NCBI GenBank assembly: GCA_030427805.1
Contig: JAUICP010000002.1
Coordinates: forward strand, 186,001 to 250,000
Reading direction: 5' to 3'
DNA: 64,000 nt
Source of the DNA: Bdellovibrionia bacterium
GTDB lineage: Bacteria > Bdellovibrionota > Bdellovibrionia > Bdellovibrionales > JAGQZY01
Shown: positions 9,678 through 18,501 of the stretch, piece after piece
Position numbering within the stretch: the first letter of the stretch is position 1
Layout: each line of letters opens with the position of its first letter
The notes under the pieces: generated by a model
What the model saw: the letters and a program-made list of their open reading frames with translations, nothing else
Told to the model about the DNA's origin: nothing
Databases searched by the model: none
Program-made: the position numbers and the translations under genes

Positions 9678-11183
9678 CTAAATTGCTTCTCGGGATCTCT
9701 CTACGAGGGATGAAAAGTAAACCTTTTGCGGTCCATCAAGACCTTTTATCGAGGCATTGGAATCGCAATCAAAGAGCTTTTGCATCTCTGGTGTCAAGCA
9801 TTTATGAACCTCTTCAGAAATCACGAATTGAGCAGAGTAGGTTTTGCAAAGCGACTCTAATCGCGAAGCTTTGTTAACAGGATTACCTAAAATAGTATAT
9901 TGCTTCCTATTTTTAGCACCAACCATCCCGATCATTACAATGCCGTAGTGAGCCCCAACACCAATTTCAATCGATGGTAAACCCTTGGCTTCTATGTCGG
10001 TACTGACCTTCTCGACTTTCGCAAATAATTGAATTAAAGCTTCGGTAGTTTCTCGAACTAGTGAAAGCACGTTGCCGTCCTGTTCACTAAGAGTATAGGC
10101 TAGAACACCATCACCAATAAATTTATCTAAAATTATATCGTGAGTCTCAAAATGTTGAGTGAGGCACTCATAATAAGCATTCAGCCAACGGACTAAGTCA
10201 TCACCATTGAGTTTGCGTGCAGTCTCGGTGAAATTTCTCAAATCAATCATAAACACACAGGCTGTTCTCTGCTCAGTTTGATTCTCAATTTTCTCTTCGT
10301 TAAGCACTTTTTCTGCTACCCGTGGAGAAACAAATTGAGTAAAGCCCTGTAATAAACGTTTTTTCTCTTTGATGGTTTGCGAAGACTGATTGAGAGCTTT
10401 GCCCACCTCAAATAGACCATCTAAGTTGTCGAGACACAAATCCCTCAATTTATTTTTCTGCCCGAGCGACACGGCTTTTTGTCTAAGACGCTGAATAACA
10501 AATCCCTTTTTCAAATAGTCAAAGAAGCTATAAAGAACGAACCAGCCAATCATCCACGCCGCAGCAATTAGGATATTAGTCACCCTTCGACTCGAGTCGA
10601 TCCAACTCGACCCCTGATCCATAGCTTCAACAACCATTCCCGTAAAAAGCCCCATACATATCAAGGGTGTCAAAAACCCGAGAACAAGGTGGTAGTACTC
10701 AGATACCCACTGGGAAGAATTCGATTTGCTGGGCGTTACCCCCTGTGCTCCATCAAAGGTTTCCACCACCATTAAATAGTCATTGAGCTTTACGATAAGA
10801 GAATAGGTCGTGATAAGAATCGCTAAGAACATAAGTTTTAAAACGGGAGTATAAGGAGTTCCGGTTTCAGCCACTCGTTTAAGAAATTCTGGTAGAATAA
10901 TGGCGACTAAAAGACCATATCCGATTGTATACAAAATATGAAATGGAAGGTTTAGTCTTAAGATACTACTTCTAACTTGTGCTCTGACCTTTACTAAAAT
11001 TAAACTGCAAAAAAGGTTGTACAGAGCAATAATAACAAAAGCTCTTACATAAAAGTCACAGCCCTCCCAGAAACCATGGGACCTTAGAATAGGACAAACC
11101 ATTGTCCCAAACTTCGACATGATCCCCGTGGCAAGTACCCCGAGAGACAGTGATAATAGGCTGGTTAATAAAAATATTCTCAC
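9678..11183 (-). CDS. Membrane-bound class III adenylate/guanylate cyclase
   Basis: 501 aa from a GTG start. The N-terminal 225 residues hold about six hydrophobic segments (near 5-22, 46-64, 84-103, 113-132, 165-185, 203-222). A linker then leads to a class III cyclase catalytic domain from about residue 300. Metal-binding D314 (FMIDLRNFTE) and D358 (FIGDG), base-contacting K354 and T430 (YTILGN), and transition-state N437 and R441 (NPVNKASRLE) are all present. The Lys/Thr pair is usual for bacterial adenylate cyclases, so cAMP is the likely product, though nucleotide choice cannot be proved here. The catalytic domain should face the cytoplasm. It stands alone, facing away from the divergent dehydrogenase gene. 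Confidence 0.9.
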   Translation of the reverse strand: MRIFLLTSLLSLSLGVLATGIMSKFGTMVCPILRSHGFWEGCDFYVRAFVIIALYNLFCSLILVKVRAQVRSSILRLNLPFHILYTIGYGLLVAIILPEFLKRVAETGTPYTPVLKLMFLAILITTYSLIVKLNDYLMVVETFDGAQGVTPSKSNSSQWVSEYYHLVLGFLTPLICMGLFTGMVVEAMDQGSSWIDSSRRVTNILIAAAWMIGWFVLYSFFDYLKKGFVIQRLRQKAVSLGQKNKLRDLCLDNLDGLFEVGKALNQSSQTIKEKKRLLQGFTQFVSPRVAEKVLNEEKIENQTEQRTACVFMIDLRNFTETARKLNGDDLVRWLNAYYECLTQHFETHDIILDKFIGDGVLAYTLSEQDGNVLSLVRETTEALIQLFAKVEKVSTDIEAKGLPSIEIGVGAHYGIVMIGMVGAKNRKQYTILGNPVNKASRLESLCKTYSAQFVISEEVHKCLTPEMQKLFDCDSNASIKGLDGPQKVYFSSLVERSREAI

Positions 11184-11339
11184 GTTTCATTATCGGAATT
11201 TAAGACAGGTACCCTGAGTAAAGATACCTGGCACAAGGTCATGTTTTAGGTATAAAGATGACTATGGAATCCAAATATTATCCTCCAATCAAGAGAAATT
11301 AAATTTAAACGACTCTCAGTCTTACCCTTTCAATGAGAA

Positions 11340-12359
11340 ATGGAATTTTTATTGAGAAATAACATTAGAACCACTATAAAGAGCGTCTACCAAGGATTAG
11401 ACGTGAACTATTTTTGCTTATTAGTAATGATTCTTCTTCTTTTTCCCTTTCAGGGAAAAACCATCGGCCTATGTGAAATTCAGCTACTGACACAACACAG
11501 TTTCTTCGTTGGAGCCAATGGCAATCCGGGTAGTCGACCGGTGGCATTTATCACAGGAGGCTCCGCTGGAATCGGAAAAGCTCTTGCCATTGAATATGCC
11601 AAACGAGGCTATGACCTGAGTCTATCGGCGCGAAGAGCCGGTCAACTCGATGAAGTCGCAAGAGAAATCACAGAGATGTTTCCAGAAGCCTCTGTACTCG
11701 GAACTCGCGCCGATGTTAGAAACGAAGATGAACTCTATTCTCAGTCGATTCTTACTAGAGCTTATTTAAAATCAGTGAACGTAGTCATCGCCAACGCCGG
11801 TGTCGCCGTTTCTGGCAACCTTTCCGAACTCTCTGACGAGGAATTTCGATTTCAATTCGATGTGAATGTTTTTGGCTTAAGAAATACAATACGGGCAGTC
11901 CACGAAGACCTATTAGAAAATCGTGGAAAGATCGGGCTTATTGGGAGTGTCAACGGTATCGTTGCATTTCCTAACTCTGGCGCTTATGGCGCAAGTAAGG
12001 CAGCTGTTCGTGCGATGGCTGATTCTTGGCACGGTGAATATGCCCCTCATGGAGTGAGTGTTACTCATATCTTACCTGGATTTACCGAGACTGAATTCAG
12101 ACAAAGAGAGTCTCATTTTCAAAACACAGAAGCTCGGGCAGAAAACGACCGCATTCCTACTTTCCTACGTCAGCCAGTTGCGGTAGCGGCAAGAAAAATA
12201 GTCAATGCTATTGAATCAGGTAGACGACAGAGAATTCTTACCTTCCACGGAAATTTTGGAGTCTTTTTAGAAAAGTATTTTCCTAGGCTCGCAGCATTCT
12301 TTAAAATAAAAATTGAAGAGTCTCGCCTTAGAAATAGAGAACAGGACTCTTCTTTATAG
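11340..12359 (+). CDS. Short-chain dehydrogenase/reductase (SDR)
   Basis: A classical SDR core begins around residue 67. It shows the nucleotide-binding TGGSAGIG, NAGVA after strand 4, catalytic Ser in GSVNG, and Tyr/Lys in YGASK. The conserved set predicts an NAD(P)H-dependent oxidoreductase; the substrate is unknown. The 66 residues before the core include a hydrophobic stretch (LVMILLLFPF), so either a membrane anchor is real or the true start lies later, for instance the GTG just before AFITGG; no convincing ribosome site decides this. The C-terminal segment after residue 310 is basic and amphipathic, as in membrane-associated SDRs. The last 6 nt overlap the convergent TerB-like gene. Confidence 0.85.
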   Translation: MEFLLRNNIRTTIKSVYQGLDVNYFCLLVMILLLFPFQGKTIGLCEIQLLTQHSFFVGANGNPGSRPVAFITGGSAGIGKALAIEYAKRGYDLSLSARRAGQLDEVAREITEMFPEASVLGTRADVRNEDELYSQSILTRAYLKSVNVVIANAGVAVSGNLSELSDEEFRFQFDVNVFGLRNTIRAVHEDLLENRGKIGLIGSVNGIVAFPNSGAYGASKAAVRAMADSWHGEYAPHGVSVTHILPGFTETEFRQRESHFQNTEARAENDRIPTFLRQPVAVAARKIVNAIESGRRQRILTFHGNFGVFLEKYFPRLAAFFKIKIEESRLRNREQDSSL

Positions 12360-12737
12360 GTCAATGGCAAGAAGATCGGCTATATCCTTAAGGGCTTTTT
12401 CTTCAGCATCATTGTACACCCCGTCGGCTATCAATGCTTTTCTCGCCACATTGATAAGATCTCGCGACTTCGAATCGTCTCCAGAAAACGTCTCTATCCG
12501 GCTTTGAGCCCTTGCCAAACCATCATCAAAGTCAGATTCGAAGGCTTCAATTAATTCGAGATAAGCCTCCGAGAAGTCGTCTTCGGAGATTTCGTCGACA
12601 AAATCAAGAGCACTCAAATATTCAATAAACCCATTAACCTCTGCCCGAGTCACATGGCCATCGGCCGCACAAACCCAAGCATATACGGCAGCTGCCGCAT
12701 TTACGAATTCATGATGTTGACGCTCTTGATCTGTCAT
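12354..12737 (-). CDS. TerB-like domain protein
   Basis: 127 aa, all-helical and acidic. Two half-repeats carry the TerB-type Ala-Asp-Gly-x-x-x-x-x-E signature: CAADGHVTRAEVNGF near residue 24 and IADGVYNDAEEKAL near residue 106. TerB-like domains bind metal and sit in tellurite and stress-response systems, but no ter genes are nearby, so this is a stand-alone cytoplasmic protein. ATG 12737 follows GTGAGGGATCG, an acceptable ribosome site. The 3' end overlaps the convergent SDR gene by 6 nt, and a secreted protein gene lies 12 nt upstream, so the two minus-strand genes may share a transcript. Function otherwise unknown. Confidence 0.72.
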   Translation of the reverse strand: MTDQERQHHEFVNAAAAVYAWVCAADGHVTRAEVNGFIEYLSALDFVDEISEDDFSEAYLELIEAFESDFDDGLARAQSRIETFSGDDSKSRDLINVARKALIADGVYNDAEEKALKDIADLLAIDL

Positions 12738-12749
12738 CGATCCCTCACT

Positions 12750-13205
12750 TTAGAGATTGTTTTCTAGGAAGTCTTTTACCTTTTTATCAAGATTAGAAGT
12801 TCCCGGCTTGACCATCATGGTAAGCGCTCCCTTCTCAATCTTAAGAGTCAGTTCCTTGTCATTAGACATTTTACAAACTACTTTCTTAATCTTCTTCTTA
12901 AATTCAGGAAGAACGATTTCTTTCATGTCTTTATCACCGCACATTGCCTGCATTACTGAACGTGGCGAATCACAATAGGATGCGGCACTTGTATTGGCTG
13001 CCATAAAAGGCTTTACGAGCCCTTCATCAATAACTACCGGTAAATCATACCCGCACTTGTCCTTAAACCATTTTCCATAGCTCTGACTTGGGTCATCCAT
13101 GTACTGCTTCCAAGCTTTTAGCTGTTTCTTTTCTTTGATATTGAGAGCTTGAGATTCAAAACTAAGTCCGAAGGTCACGATTGCAAGAATTAAGAAATAT
13201 TTCAC
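12750..13205 (-). CDS. Small secreted four-cysteine protein (paralogue of 46163 gene)
   Basis: 151 aa from a GTG start preceded by GGAG at 8 nt. The N-terminus KYFLILAIVTFGLSFESQA is a signal peptide. The mature part is Lys-rich with four cysteines (KCGYD, SYCDS, MCGDK, VCKM). The order of spaced cysteines, a basic KKIKKVVCKM helix and a final Lys-rich amphipathic segment match the secreted protein at 46163-46690 (KLKKVKKYTCKM), so they look like distant paralogues. No named family was recognised. Expected to be periplasmic or exported with two disulfides (inference). Lies 12 nt upstream of the TerB-like gene. Confidence 0.75.
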   Translation of the reverse strand: MKYFLILAIVTFGLSFESQALNIKEKKQLKAWKQYMDDPSQSYGKWFKDKCGYDLPVVIDEGLVKPFMAANTSAASYCDSPRSVMQAMCGDKDMKEIVLPEFKKKIKKVVCKMSNDKELTLKIEKGALTMMVKPGTSNLDKKVKDFLENNL

Positions 13206-13728
13206 TTTTAGTCTCCACTGTAGTTAGAAAGAATTATCTATCTTACAAATGTGCCACTCGATTCAATCAGAATCAATACGATTAAAGCTCGCTCAAAGTC
13301 GAGTTTTTTCATTTTGAACTCAGCATTACAGGCCATCTCACAACTGAGGATTAACCAAAATCGAGTTTTCCACCCCACTACTACCATAAAAATTAAATGG
13401 CCATTAAAGCGTAGATGACCTCTAAAGAACCCACAGAAATTCGCTCAATTCAGATGACCTCAAATAAGGGAATGGGATGCCACGAAGGAAAATTGCCATA
13501 CTTGGATAGATTCTTTCCCCACTCTGCCAAACTAATGAAGAACAGACAGCTACAAAATAAAATGCGAAAAAGCTGAAGATCCAGAAGACTGATTGGAGCT
13601 TCCGAAATATTTAGAACTCTTCTCCATGGGAGAGGTTTTTGAATCCCTAATTTTTTTAGAACTAAAGCCCAATTCTTTCCAATAACCTTATGGAAATTCT
13701 CTTTTGAGCTATGCAGAAAGTCAAACCA
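13206..13728. other. Intergenic region, weak small ORF and hairpin
   Basis: About 520 nt without a confident gene. A plus-strand ORF of 53 codons (13415-13576, beginning MTSKEPTEIRS) has no good ribosome site. About 50 nt after it a hairpin with arms CTTCTCC and GGAGAGG (around 13619-13635) is followed by TTTTTG, which could terminate plus-strand transcription. A small mRNA or sRNA is possible but unproven. Confidence 0.25.
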
Positions 13729-14259
13729 CTATTCAATACAACAACGAAAGGCATTTAATGCCGTAACACTATCGATTCGTCCCGCTGCATAGTCGTCGCA
13801 GGTCGCAGTACCTCGAACAACTCCATAAAAGTTTGTCGAGAACACGACTTCGTCGACCCACTCATCATCGCCCGTCATATTATTGGGTCCACCATCAAGG
13901 CAGGCATCGTACCATTGCTCCGGAGTACAGAGTCTCGATTTATTGCCATCAGAATTGGAAAGGCCCAAGCAAGTATTCTTTGCATCCAAAAATTGATCTG
14001 TAGCTCTTTGATCGGTCTCAATACAGAAAGTTCCGCGGGCCCCAGGGCTTCCTATGATTTCAAAACCTGTCGGACAGGTCACTGGACCTCCGCCAACTTC
14101 TCTCCAATTAGTACCGTCACAAAAGACCATGGTTTTCTTAGTGAAGTCATATTTAAAAGTACCTTCGGGACTGGAGCCACAGAGTGACCACGCAGATGGA
14201 ACCCCTAAGAATGCAATAGCGAACTGAATCAAGACAAAACACTTAATAGACTGATGCAA
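13729..14259 (-). CDS. Secreted Cys-rich protein with lectin/FGE-like domain features
   Basis: 176 aa from a TTG start that has GGGGAGGG 6 nt upstream. The signal peptide ends near SAWS. The mature protein carries about eight to ten cysteines, a short N-terminal module (FKYDFTKKTMVFCDG), then a segment with TFCIE, RLCTPEQWYDAC and the terminal FRCCIE. The pattern 'xxCIE ... A...C ... LCTxxQW..AC ... FRCC' recalls the carbohydrate-binding or formylglycine-generating-enzyme-like fold common in secreted proteins of this lineage. Assignment to a family is inference. Likely periplasmic or exported and disulfide-bonded. Divergent from the SOD-like lipoprotein gene. Confidence 0.7.
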   Translation of the reverse strand: MHQSIKCFVLIQFAIAFLGVPSAWSLCGSSPEGTFKYDFTKKTMVFCDGTNWREVGGGPVTCPTGFEIIGSPGARGTFCIETDQRATDQFLDAKNTCLGLSNSDGNKSRLCTPEQWYDACLDGGPNNMTGDDEWVDEVVFSTNFYGVVRGTATCDDYAAGRIDSVTALNAFRCCIE

Positions 14260-14503
14260 AACGCCCTCCCCAATAAAAGTATTAATCGGGAGCCCCCTAG
14301 GGCCTCTAAAGATTCCTTATCAATAAAGAACAGCTAAGGGCGAGAAATCAATACATCTTATATATCTCTATCTATTGAGATTAATAAGCTAGAGATCCTA
14401 GCAATTAATACGTCTCATTCTAAAACACTATAAGACAATACGATTTAGTGAATAAGTTAAACAGCTGTAAATCTCATTACCAAACAAGACAAATTCTGCT
14501 GCG

Positions 14504-14534
14504 TTTAAGGCGGCCCCCCCCTTGCAATTATAAT
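14504..14534 (+). promoter_or_regulatory. Candidate promoter with poly-C tract in its spacer
   Basis: A perfect -10 TATAAT lies at 14529-14534, 40 nt before the ATG of the SOD-like lipoprotein. Between it and TTTAAG (14504-14509; 19-nt spacer) or TTAAGG (18-nt) is a run of eight C (14514-14521). Loss or gain of C would change spacer length, the layout of slipped-strand phase-variable promoters. The -35 match is weak, and use of the promoter is inferred. Confidence 0.45.
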
Positions 14535-14573
14535 TTTCCGGAGAATGGGTATCAGAATTGGTCTGGGGGGACT

Positions 14574-15941
14574 ATGGGATTAACTGTCAGAAGGCTGTGG
14601 GCAGCCTTTGTACTCATCTCTTTTTCACTAACTCTAATGATTTCTTTTCAAAACTGTGCGGAAGATGCCTTTACGGCAAATAAATTTACGCGCCCAATTA
14701 CAGGTACAAGGGATTCTGATGGAGACGATGGAAAAACCGATGGACCATCATCTTCAACGAAGATTCTAAGTAGTCTTTATACAGGTAACTTCCTTGCGAC
14801 AGCAGCAGGATTACTTCTATACCCAGACCTTTCCGGAAAGGCCTGGCTCTCTCGATCTCTAGCTGGAAAAACGGAAGTTTATGTTCATGTTAACGGCTTA
14901 ACTCCGAGTCGAGATTACATGGCCCATGTACATAACTTACCCTGTAGCCTCGGTGGTGGTGGACACTATCTTATTGATCCCAACGTCGTCGGTACGGTCG
15001 AAGCCAATGAAATTTGGCCTTCATTTACAACGGACCCCAACGGAAATGCTGTTGGCTATGCTGCGGTCAACTCCCACATTGCGCGACCAGAAGCTCAGTC
15101 TGTTGTCGTCCACGAGCCTGGATCTGGGGATCGAATTGCCTGTGTGGATCTTCATGAAAACCAGGCCACTACAACATCAATTGGCGGTTACTTTAAAAAT
15201 GGGGCTGGTGGAAATACTCTTGACCTAAACATCGGTGGTACCGCGACAATTACTCGTAATAGCAACGGAAATACTGAGGTCGATGTCTCCGTGAGAGGAC
15301 TACCGGCAAGCCTGGCAAATTATCCAGCACACGTACACAATCTTCCTTGCGAAATTAATGACGGTGGTGCTCACTATATGATCGATCCAACATCAACCGT
15401 TGTCGAAGAGGCCAATGAAATTTGGCCGATTGGCTCATCAGATGCTAGCGGAAACAGTATCACTCATTTTGTTAAACAAGGACATCGAGCCCGTCCCGAA
15501 GCTCAAGCGATTGTAATTCACAATCCTGCCGATGGTTCTCGGCTCGCTTGTGCCACCCTGAATCTTAGAAACCAATTTAAGATTCTCGACGCTGGTTTGT
15601 TAGCAGAATTAGATGTACTCGGTACGATTTCAATTAGTCGAGGACTTGATGGCACAACAAAAATTACCCTAGATGTTGCCGGTCTCGATTCAAACACTGA
15701 TTATGGGGCCCATGTACATAACTTACCCTGTAGCCTCGGTGGTGGAGGTCACTACAAAATCGATCCCGATGTTTCAGAAGTCATTCGTGAAAACGAAATT
15801 TGGCCGAGCTTCAAAACCGATGATACTGGACGCGGATTAGTTGATTTAACAGTAGCTCATTTAGCGCGCCCCGAGGCTCAGTCAATTGTCATCCACGAGC
15901 CAGGAACTGGAGCACGCCTCGTTTGCGCCGATTTTGAATAA
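14574..15941 (+). CDS. Lipoprotein with three Cu-site SOD-like repeats
   Basis: 455 aa; ATG 14574 is preceded by a GGGGGG ribosome site. A lipoprotein signal ends ISFQNC (Cys28). Three repeats of about 110-120 residues follow, each with HVHNLPC, GGHY or GAHY plus IDP, NEIWP, ARPEAQ, a VVHEPG-like strand and a final Cys (ACVDL, ACATL, VCADF). This matches the Cu/Zn superoxide dismutase fold: HxH, the bridging-position His and the late His give the copper site, and the two cysteines match the SOD disulfide. The zinc-loop His/His/Asp set is missing, replaced by the NEIWP segment. Predicted envelope-anchored copper-only SOD-like or copper-binding protein; activity is inferred. Confidence 0.8.
   Translation: MGLTVRRLWAAFVLISFSLTLMISFQNCAEDAFTANKFTRPITGTRDSDGDDGKTDGPSSSTKILSSLYTGNFLATAAGLLLYPDLSGKAWLSRSLAGKTEVYVHVNGLTPSRDYMAHVHNLPCSLGGGGHYLIDPNVVGTVEANEIWPSFTTDPNGNAVGYAAVNSHIARPEAQSVVVHEPGSGDRIACVDLHENQATTTSIGGYFKNGAGGNTLDLNIGGTATITRNSNGNTEVDVSVRGLPASLANYPAHVHNLPCEINDGGAHYMIDPTSTVVEEANEIWPIGSSDASGNSITHFVKQGHRARPEAQAIVIHNPADGSRLACATLNLRNQFKILDAGLLAELDVLGTISISRGLDGTTKITLDVAGLDSNTDYGAHVHNLPCSLGGGGHYKIDPDVSEVIRENEIWPSFKTDDTGRGLVDLTVAHLARPEAQSIVIHEPGTGARLVCADFE
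14921..14959 (+). repeat. 39-nt exact direct repeat, copy 1
   Basis: Identical at every base to 15707-15745, 786 nt downstream. It encodes the HVHNLPCSLGGG segment of repeats 1 and 3 of the SOD-like lipoprotein. The intervening repeat 2 copy differs. Confidence 0.9.
15707..15745 (+). repeat. 39-nt exact direct repeat, copy 2
   Basis: Second copy of the 14921-14959 sequence. Identity at the DNA level, beyond what protein conservation needs, suggests recent duplication or gene conversion between modules 1 and 3. Confidence 0.9.
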
Positions 15942-15963
15942 TGACAGTATCTATTCAAACCAA

Positions 15964-16746
15964 TTAATTCGTTTCTTGAACGATTTTAATAATTTGATCA
16001 TTAAAGTTTAATTTTAGGTTCGATATCCCTTTGTTGGGATTATCGAATCTCGATAATAAGTACTTAATACTTTCTAGGCGAGCTACCTTTTTGTTGTTAC
16101 CTTTTATTCGGACCCAAGTTGCATAGACTGGAGACGTCTGCGCAAACATTTTTTTTCGGTAATCAGAAAAAACTTCGAATTTTTCGTGGGCCAATAAATC
16201 TGTAGAACTGAGCTTCCATTGCTTTAAAGGGTTTTCCTTTCTTTCTGCTAGACGCCTTTTCTGCTCTTGAAGATCGATCGAAAACCAAAACTTAATAAAA
16301 GAGATCCCTTCATCGACAATCATTTTTTCAAATTCCAAAACCTGCTTCATAAAGAGCTTATATTGAGCTTCAGTACAAAATCCAAGAGCTGGCTCAACTA
16401 TGGCCCGATTGTACCAGCTTCGGTCGAATAGAACCATTTCTCCGGCGGCAGGAAAGTGCTTTACATACTTTTGAAAGTACCATTGAGAAGCAACTTCTTC
16501 GCTCGGCTTTCCAAGGGCGACGACTCTTAGGTGCCGAGGATTTAGATATTGGGTGTAGCGCTGAATAGCACCTCCCTTACCCGCCGTGTCCCTTCCTTCA
16601 AACAATATGATCACCCTTTGCCCAGTGTCTACGATGTACTTCTGTAAATTTAAAAGCTCTAGCTGAAGGCCAATGAGTTCCTTTTGATAGTCAACATCCG
16701 TTTCCTCTAAAAACTCTTCTAAATCGACGATTTGATTTGAATCCAC
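15964..16746 (-). CDS. ppk2: Polyphosphate kinase 2 family protein
   Basis: 260 aa, normal length for a one-domain PPK2. The P-loop GRDTAGKGG (residues 51-59) and the Walker B-like LFDRSWYNRA (106-115) with the PPK2 lid region (FEVFSDYRKKMF) are present. The family transfers phosphate between polyphosphate and nucleoside di- or monophosphates in the cytoplasm; direction cannot be told from sequence. It starts at GTG 16746 with AGAGG 8 nt upstream. Transcribed alone, convergent to the SOD-like gene (22 nt between stops). Confidence 0.93.
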   Translation of the reverse strand: MDSNQIVDLEEFLEETDVDYQKELIGLQLELLNLQKYIVDTGQRVIILFEGRDTAGKGGAIQRYTQYLNPRHLRVVALGKPSEEVASQWYFQKYVKHFPAAGEMVLFDRSWYNRAIVEPALGFCTEAQYKLFMKQVLEFEKMIVDEGISFIKFWFSIDLQEQKRRLAERKENPLKQWKLSSTDLLAHEKFEVFSDYRKKMFAQTSPVYATWVRIKGNNKKVARLESIKYLLSRFDNPNKGISNLKLNFNDQIIKIVQETN

Positions 16747-16882
16747 GACATACCTCTTTAAGTACTACTCAATTTAATACTAACCGGAGCAAAACCGGAA
16801 ATGAAGAAATAGCCCATAATACACGGGGTCAAACCCTATCTAGTCCCTTTATAAAATAAGACTTGAAGGTATAATCGTTTTT

Positions 16883-17476
16883 ATGAGTCTTCTCCGATTT
16901 TTTGCCCCTATTGATTTATTTTTAGCACTCCTTGTGACCTGTATTGGCCCCCTTACTTTTTCTTCGCAGAAAGGAATGCCCATGAAAATTGTTGATCAAC
17001 TCAATCAGATAGAGACTGATTTCAATATTGATTACGAGGTCGACCCTAAATACTACGACAATCAACTCACTCACTTTTACAAAAGAAGTCTTGAGGAAGG
17101 AATTAAGTTTTTCGAACTTAAAGGTGAAGAGTTTCTTCAAAAAATTCGATGGCAGTCCCTCTATACCAACAAATATATTCGCCAAAACACCCGGGACACT
17201 AGAGCTGTTTGCAAAGAACTCAACAAAGAGAATAGATTTGCTCGCGATGCCTACTATGAGATTTCAAAAATTCTATACGAGAATAAGAATAGAATTGAAC
17301 ATGAGCAAAATGCCATTAAAGAATGGCTCGTAGACAAACGTCGATCTAAAAGCAAACCTTTTGTTCTTATGCACTTCGTAGCGGCAAAAATTGCCTTAGA
17401 AAACAAAGACAAACGATCTTTTCAAGAAGCACTCCGAGAAATTAAAAAAATAAATTGGGAAGAATTTAAACCCTAA
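16883..17476 (+). CDS. Hypothetical protein, possible N-terminal anchor
   Basis: Not recognised. From ATG 16883 the protein is 197 aa and begins with a hydrophobic segment (IDLFLALLVTCIGPLTF). A second in-frame ATG at 16981 has a better ribosome site (AAAGGA, 6 nt away) and would give a 164-aa soluble protein beginning MKIVDQLNQIETDF. A TATAAT at about 16870 is so close to the first ATG that a transcript from it would be leaderless there, which favours the internal start or a different promoter. The body is helical and charged. It ends 4 nt before the stop of a convergent cytochrome gene. Confidence 0.6.
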   Translation: MSLLRFFAPIDLFLALLVTCIGPLTFSSQKGMPMKIVDQLNQIETDFNIDYEVDPKYYDNQLTHFYKRSLEEGIKFFELKGEEFLQKIRWQSLYTNKYIRQNTRDTRAVCKELNKENRFARDAYYEISKILYENKNRIEHEQNAIKEWLVDKRRSKSKPFVLMHFVAAKIALENKDKRSFQEALREIKKINWEEFKP

Positions 17477-17480
17477 CCTA

Positions 17481-18479
17481 TTATTTCAGTTCCTGGCTGC
17501 ATCTCTTTTTTAAATCGGCTTTAGGCTGTGCCTGGAGGCAAGCTTTAAAGTAAACCTCCGGAAGCTGCGAAAGCTCCTTGAGCTTTAAATTTTTGTAGAG
17601 ATGACCTAACTCATAGAAAGTCTGTGCTCGCAGTTCAGAAACCGTCTTTTTACTCTGAATTTGACTGTGCTTTTCCAAAGTTTCCCTAAGATAGAGAACG
17701 TAATTCATATCATGACTCTCTGTTTTGTTATCGGCCTTAGAGTTAGCTTCCCACATAGCTAGGTCATTTTGCCAGCGTTGAATCGTGGCTAACTTATCTT
17801 TGGAGTCTTTAAACTTCTTTGCGAGTTTTACTAAGTAATTCCTAGCCCTTTCAAAGTCTTGCATAGACCGAAGAGAAACCACTAAATGAAGTTTTGCCAG
17901 GTCAATTAAAGGTAAGGTTGTCTTCTTTTTAACACTCTCCCTTTCGATCCACTTGAGAGCCGACTTAAACTCCCTGAGTGCACCAAAGACAACCACTTTT
18001 GACCGAGGGAACGGCGTCGCAATCCCAGTAATTTCAGATTTACGGTTCGAAAAACTGGGACCGACATGATAGGCCGTATGACATGCAAAACAATTTTGAA
18101 TCAGACCGTGAACCTTTTTTTGCGCGAGATCATATTTCTTCTTCTCGTAAAGGCTTCGAACTTGCGAGAAATCCTTAAACGAGGACTTGGCTTCGTCAGC
18201 TAAAGGAGCCGCCCCAACATATTGACGACCGACCTCTCTGGGTAATTGGTGAGCCGAATTAATAAATTGATTCAATGTTCTCAGAATATATTCTTTGTTT
18301 TTAGGAGACCTGAATTCTCGGTGGGAGTAAAGAAAGGGATAGCCATCCTGTAGACTTTTAGCCAAGGTTTGCATACTTCTCTTCCAAGCCATCGGCTCTT
18401 GAGACTTCTTTTCTTTGGCAAAACTAACACACGCTGAGGCCAATACGAATACAAAAATAATTTGCACCTTATTAAACAC
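17481..18479 (-). CDS. Periplasmic mono-haem c-type cytochrome-like protein
   Basis: 332 aa from GTG 18479, with GGAGG 5 nt upstream. The signal peptide is FNKVQIIFVFVLASACVSFA. One haem c site, C130-F-A-C133-H134, lies in a helical domain, followed by about 190 residues rich in helical TPR-like patterns (LAKLHLVVSLRSMQDFERA). The covalent haem implies export and a role in electron transfer; the donor and acceptor are unknown. It sits 22 nt downstream of another secreted-protein gene, probably co-transcribed, and near two other haem proteins (19419, 20905). Confidence 0.8.
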   Translation of the reverse strand: MFNKVQIIFVFVLASACVSFAKEKKSQEPMAWKRSMQTLAKSLQDGYPFLYSHREFRSPKNKEYILRTLNQFINSAHQLPREVGRQYVGAAPLADEAKSSFKDFSQVRSLYEKKKYDLAQKKVHGLIQNCFACHTAYHVGPSFSNRKSEITGIATPFPRSKVVVFGALREFKSALKWIERESVKKKTTLPLIDLAKLHLVVSLRSMQDFERARNYLVKLAKKFKDSKDKLATIQRWQNDLAMWEANSKADNKTESHDMNYVLYLRETLEKHSQIQSKKTVSELRAQTFYELGHLYKNLKLKELSQLPEVYFKACLQAQPKADLKKRCSQELK

Positions 18480-18501
18480 CCTTACCTCCTATACCCATTT
18501 A

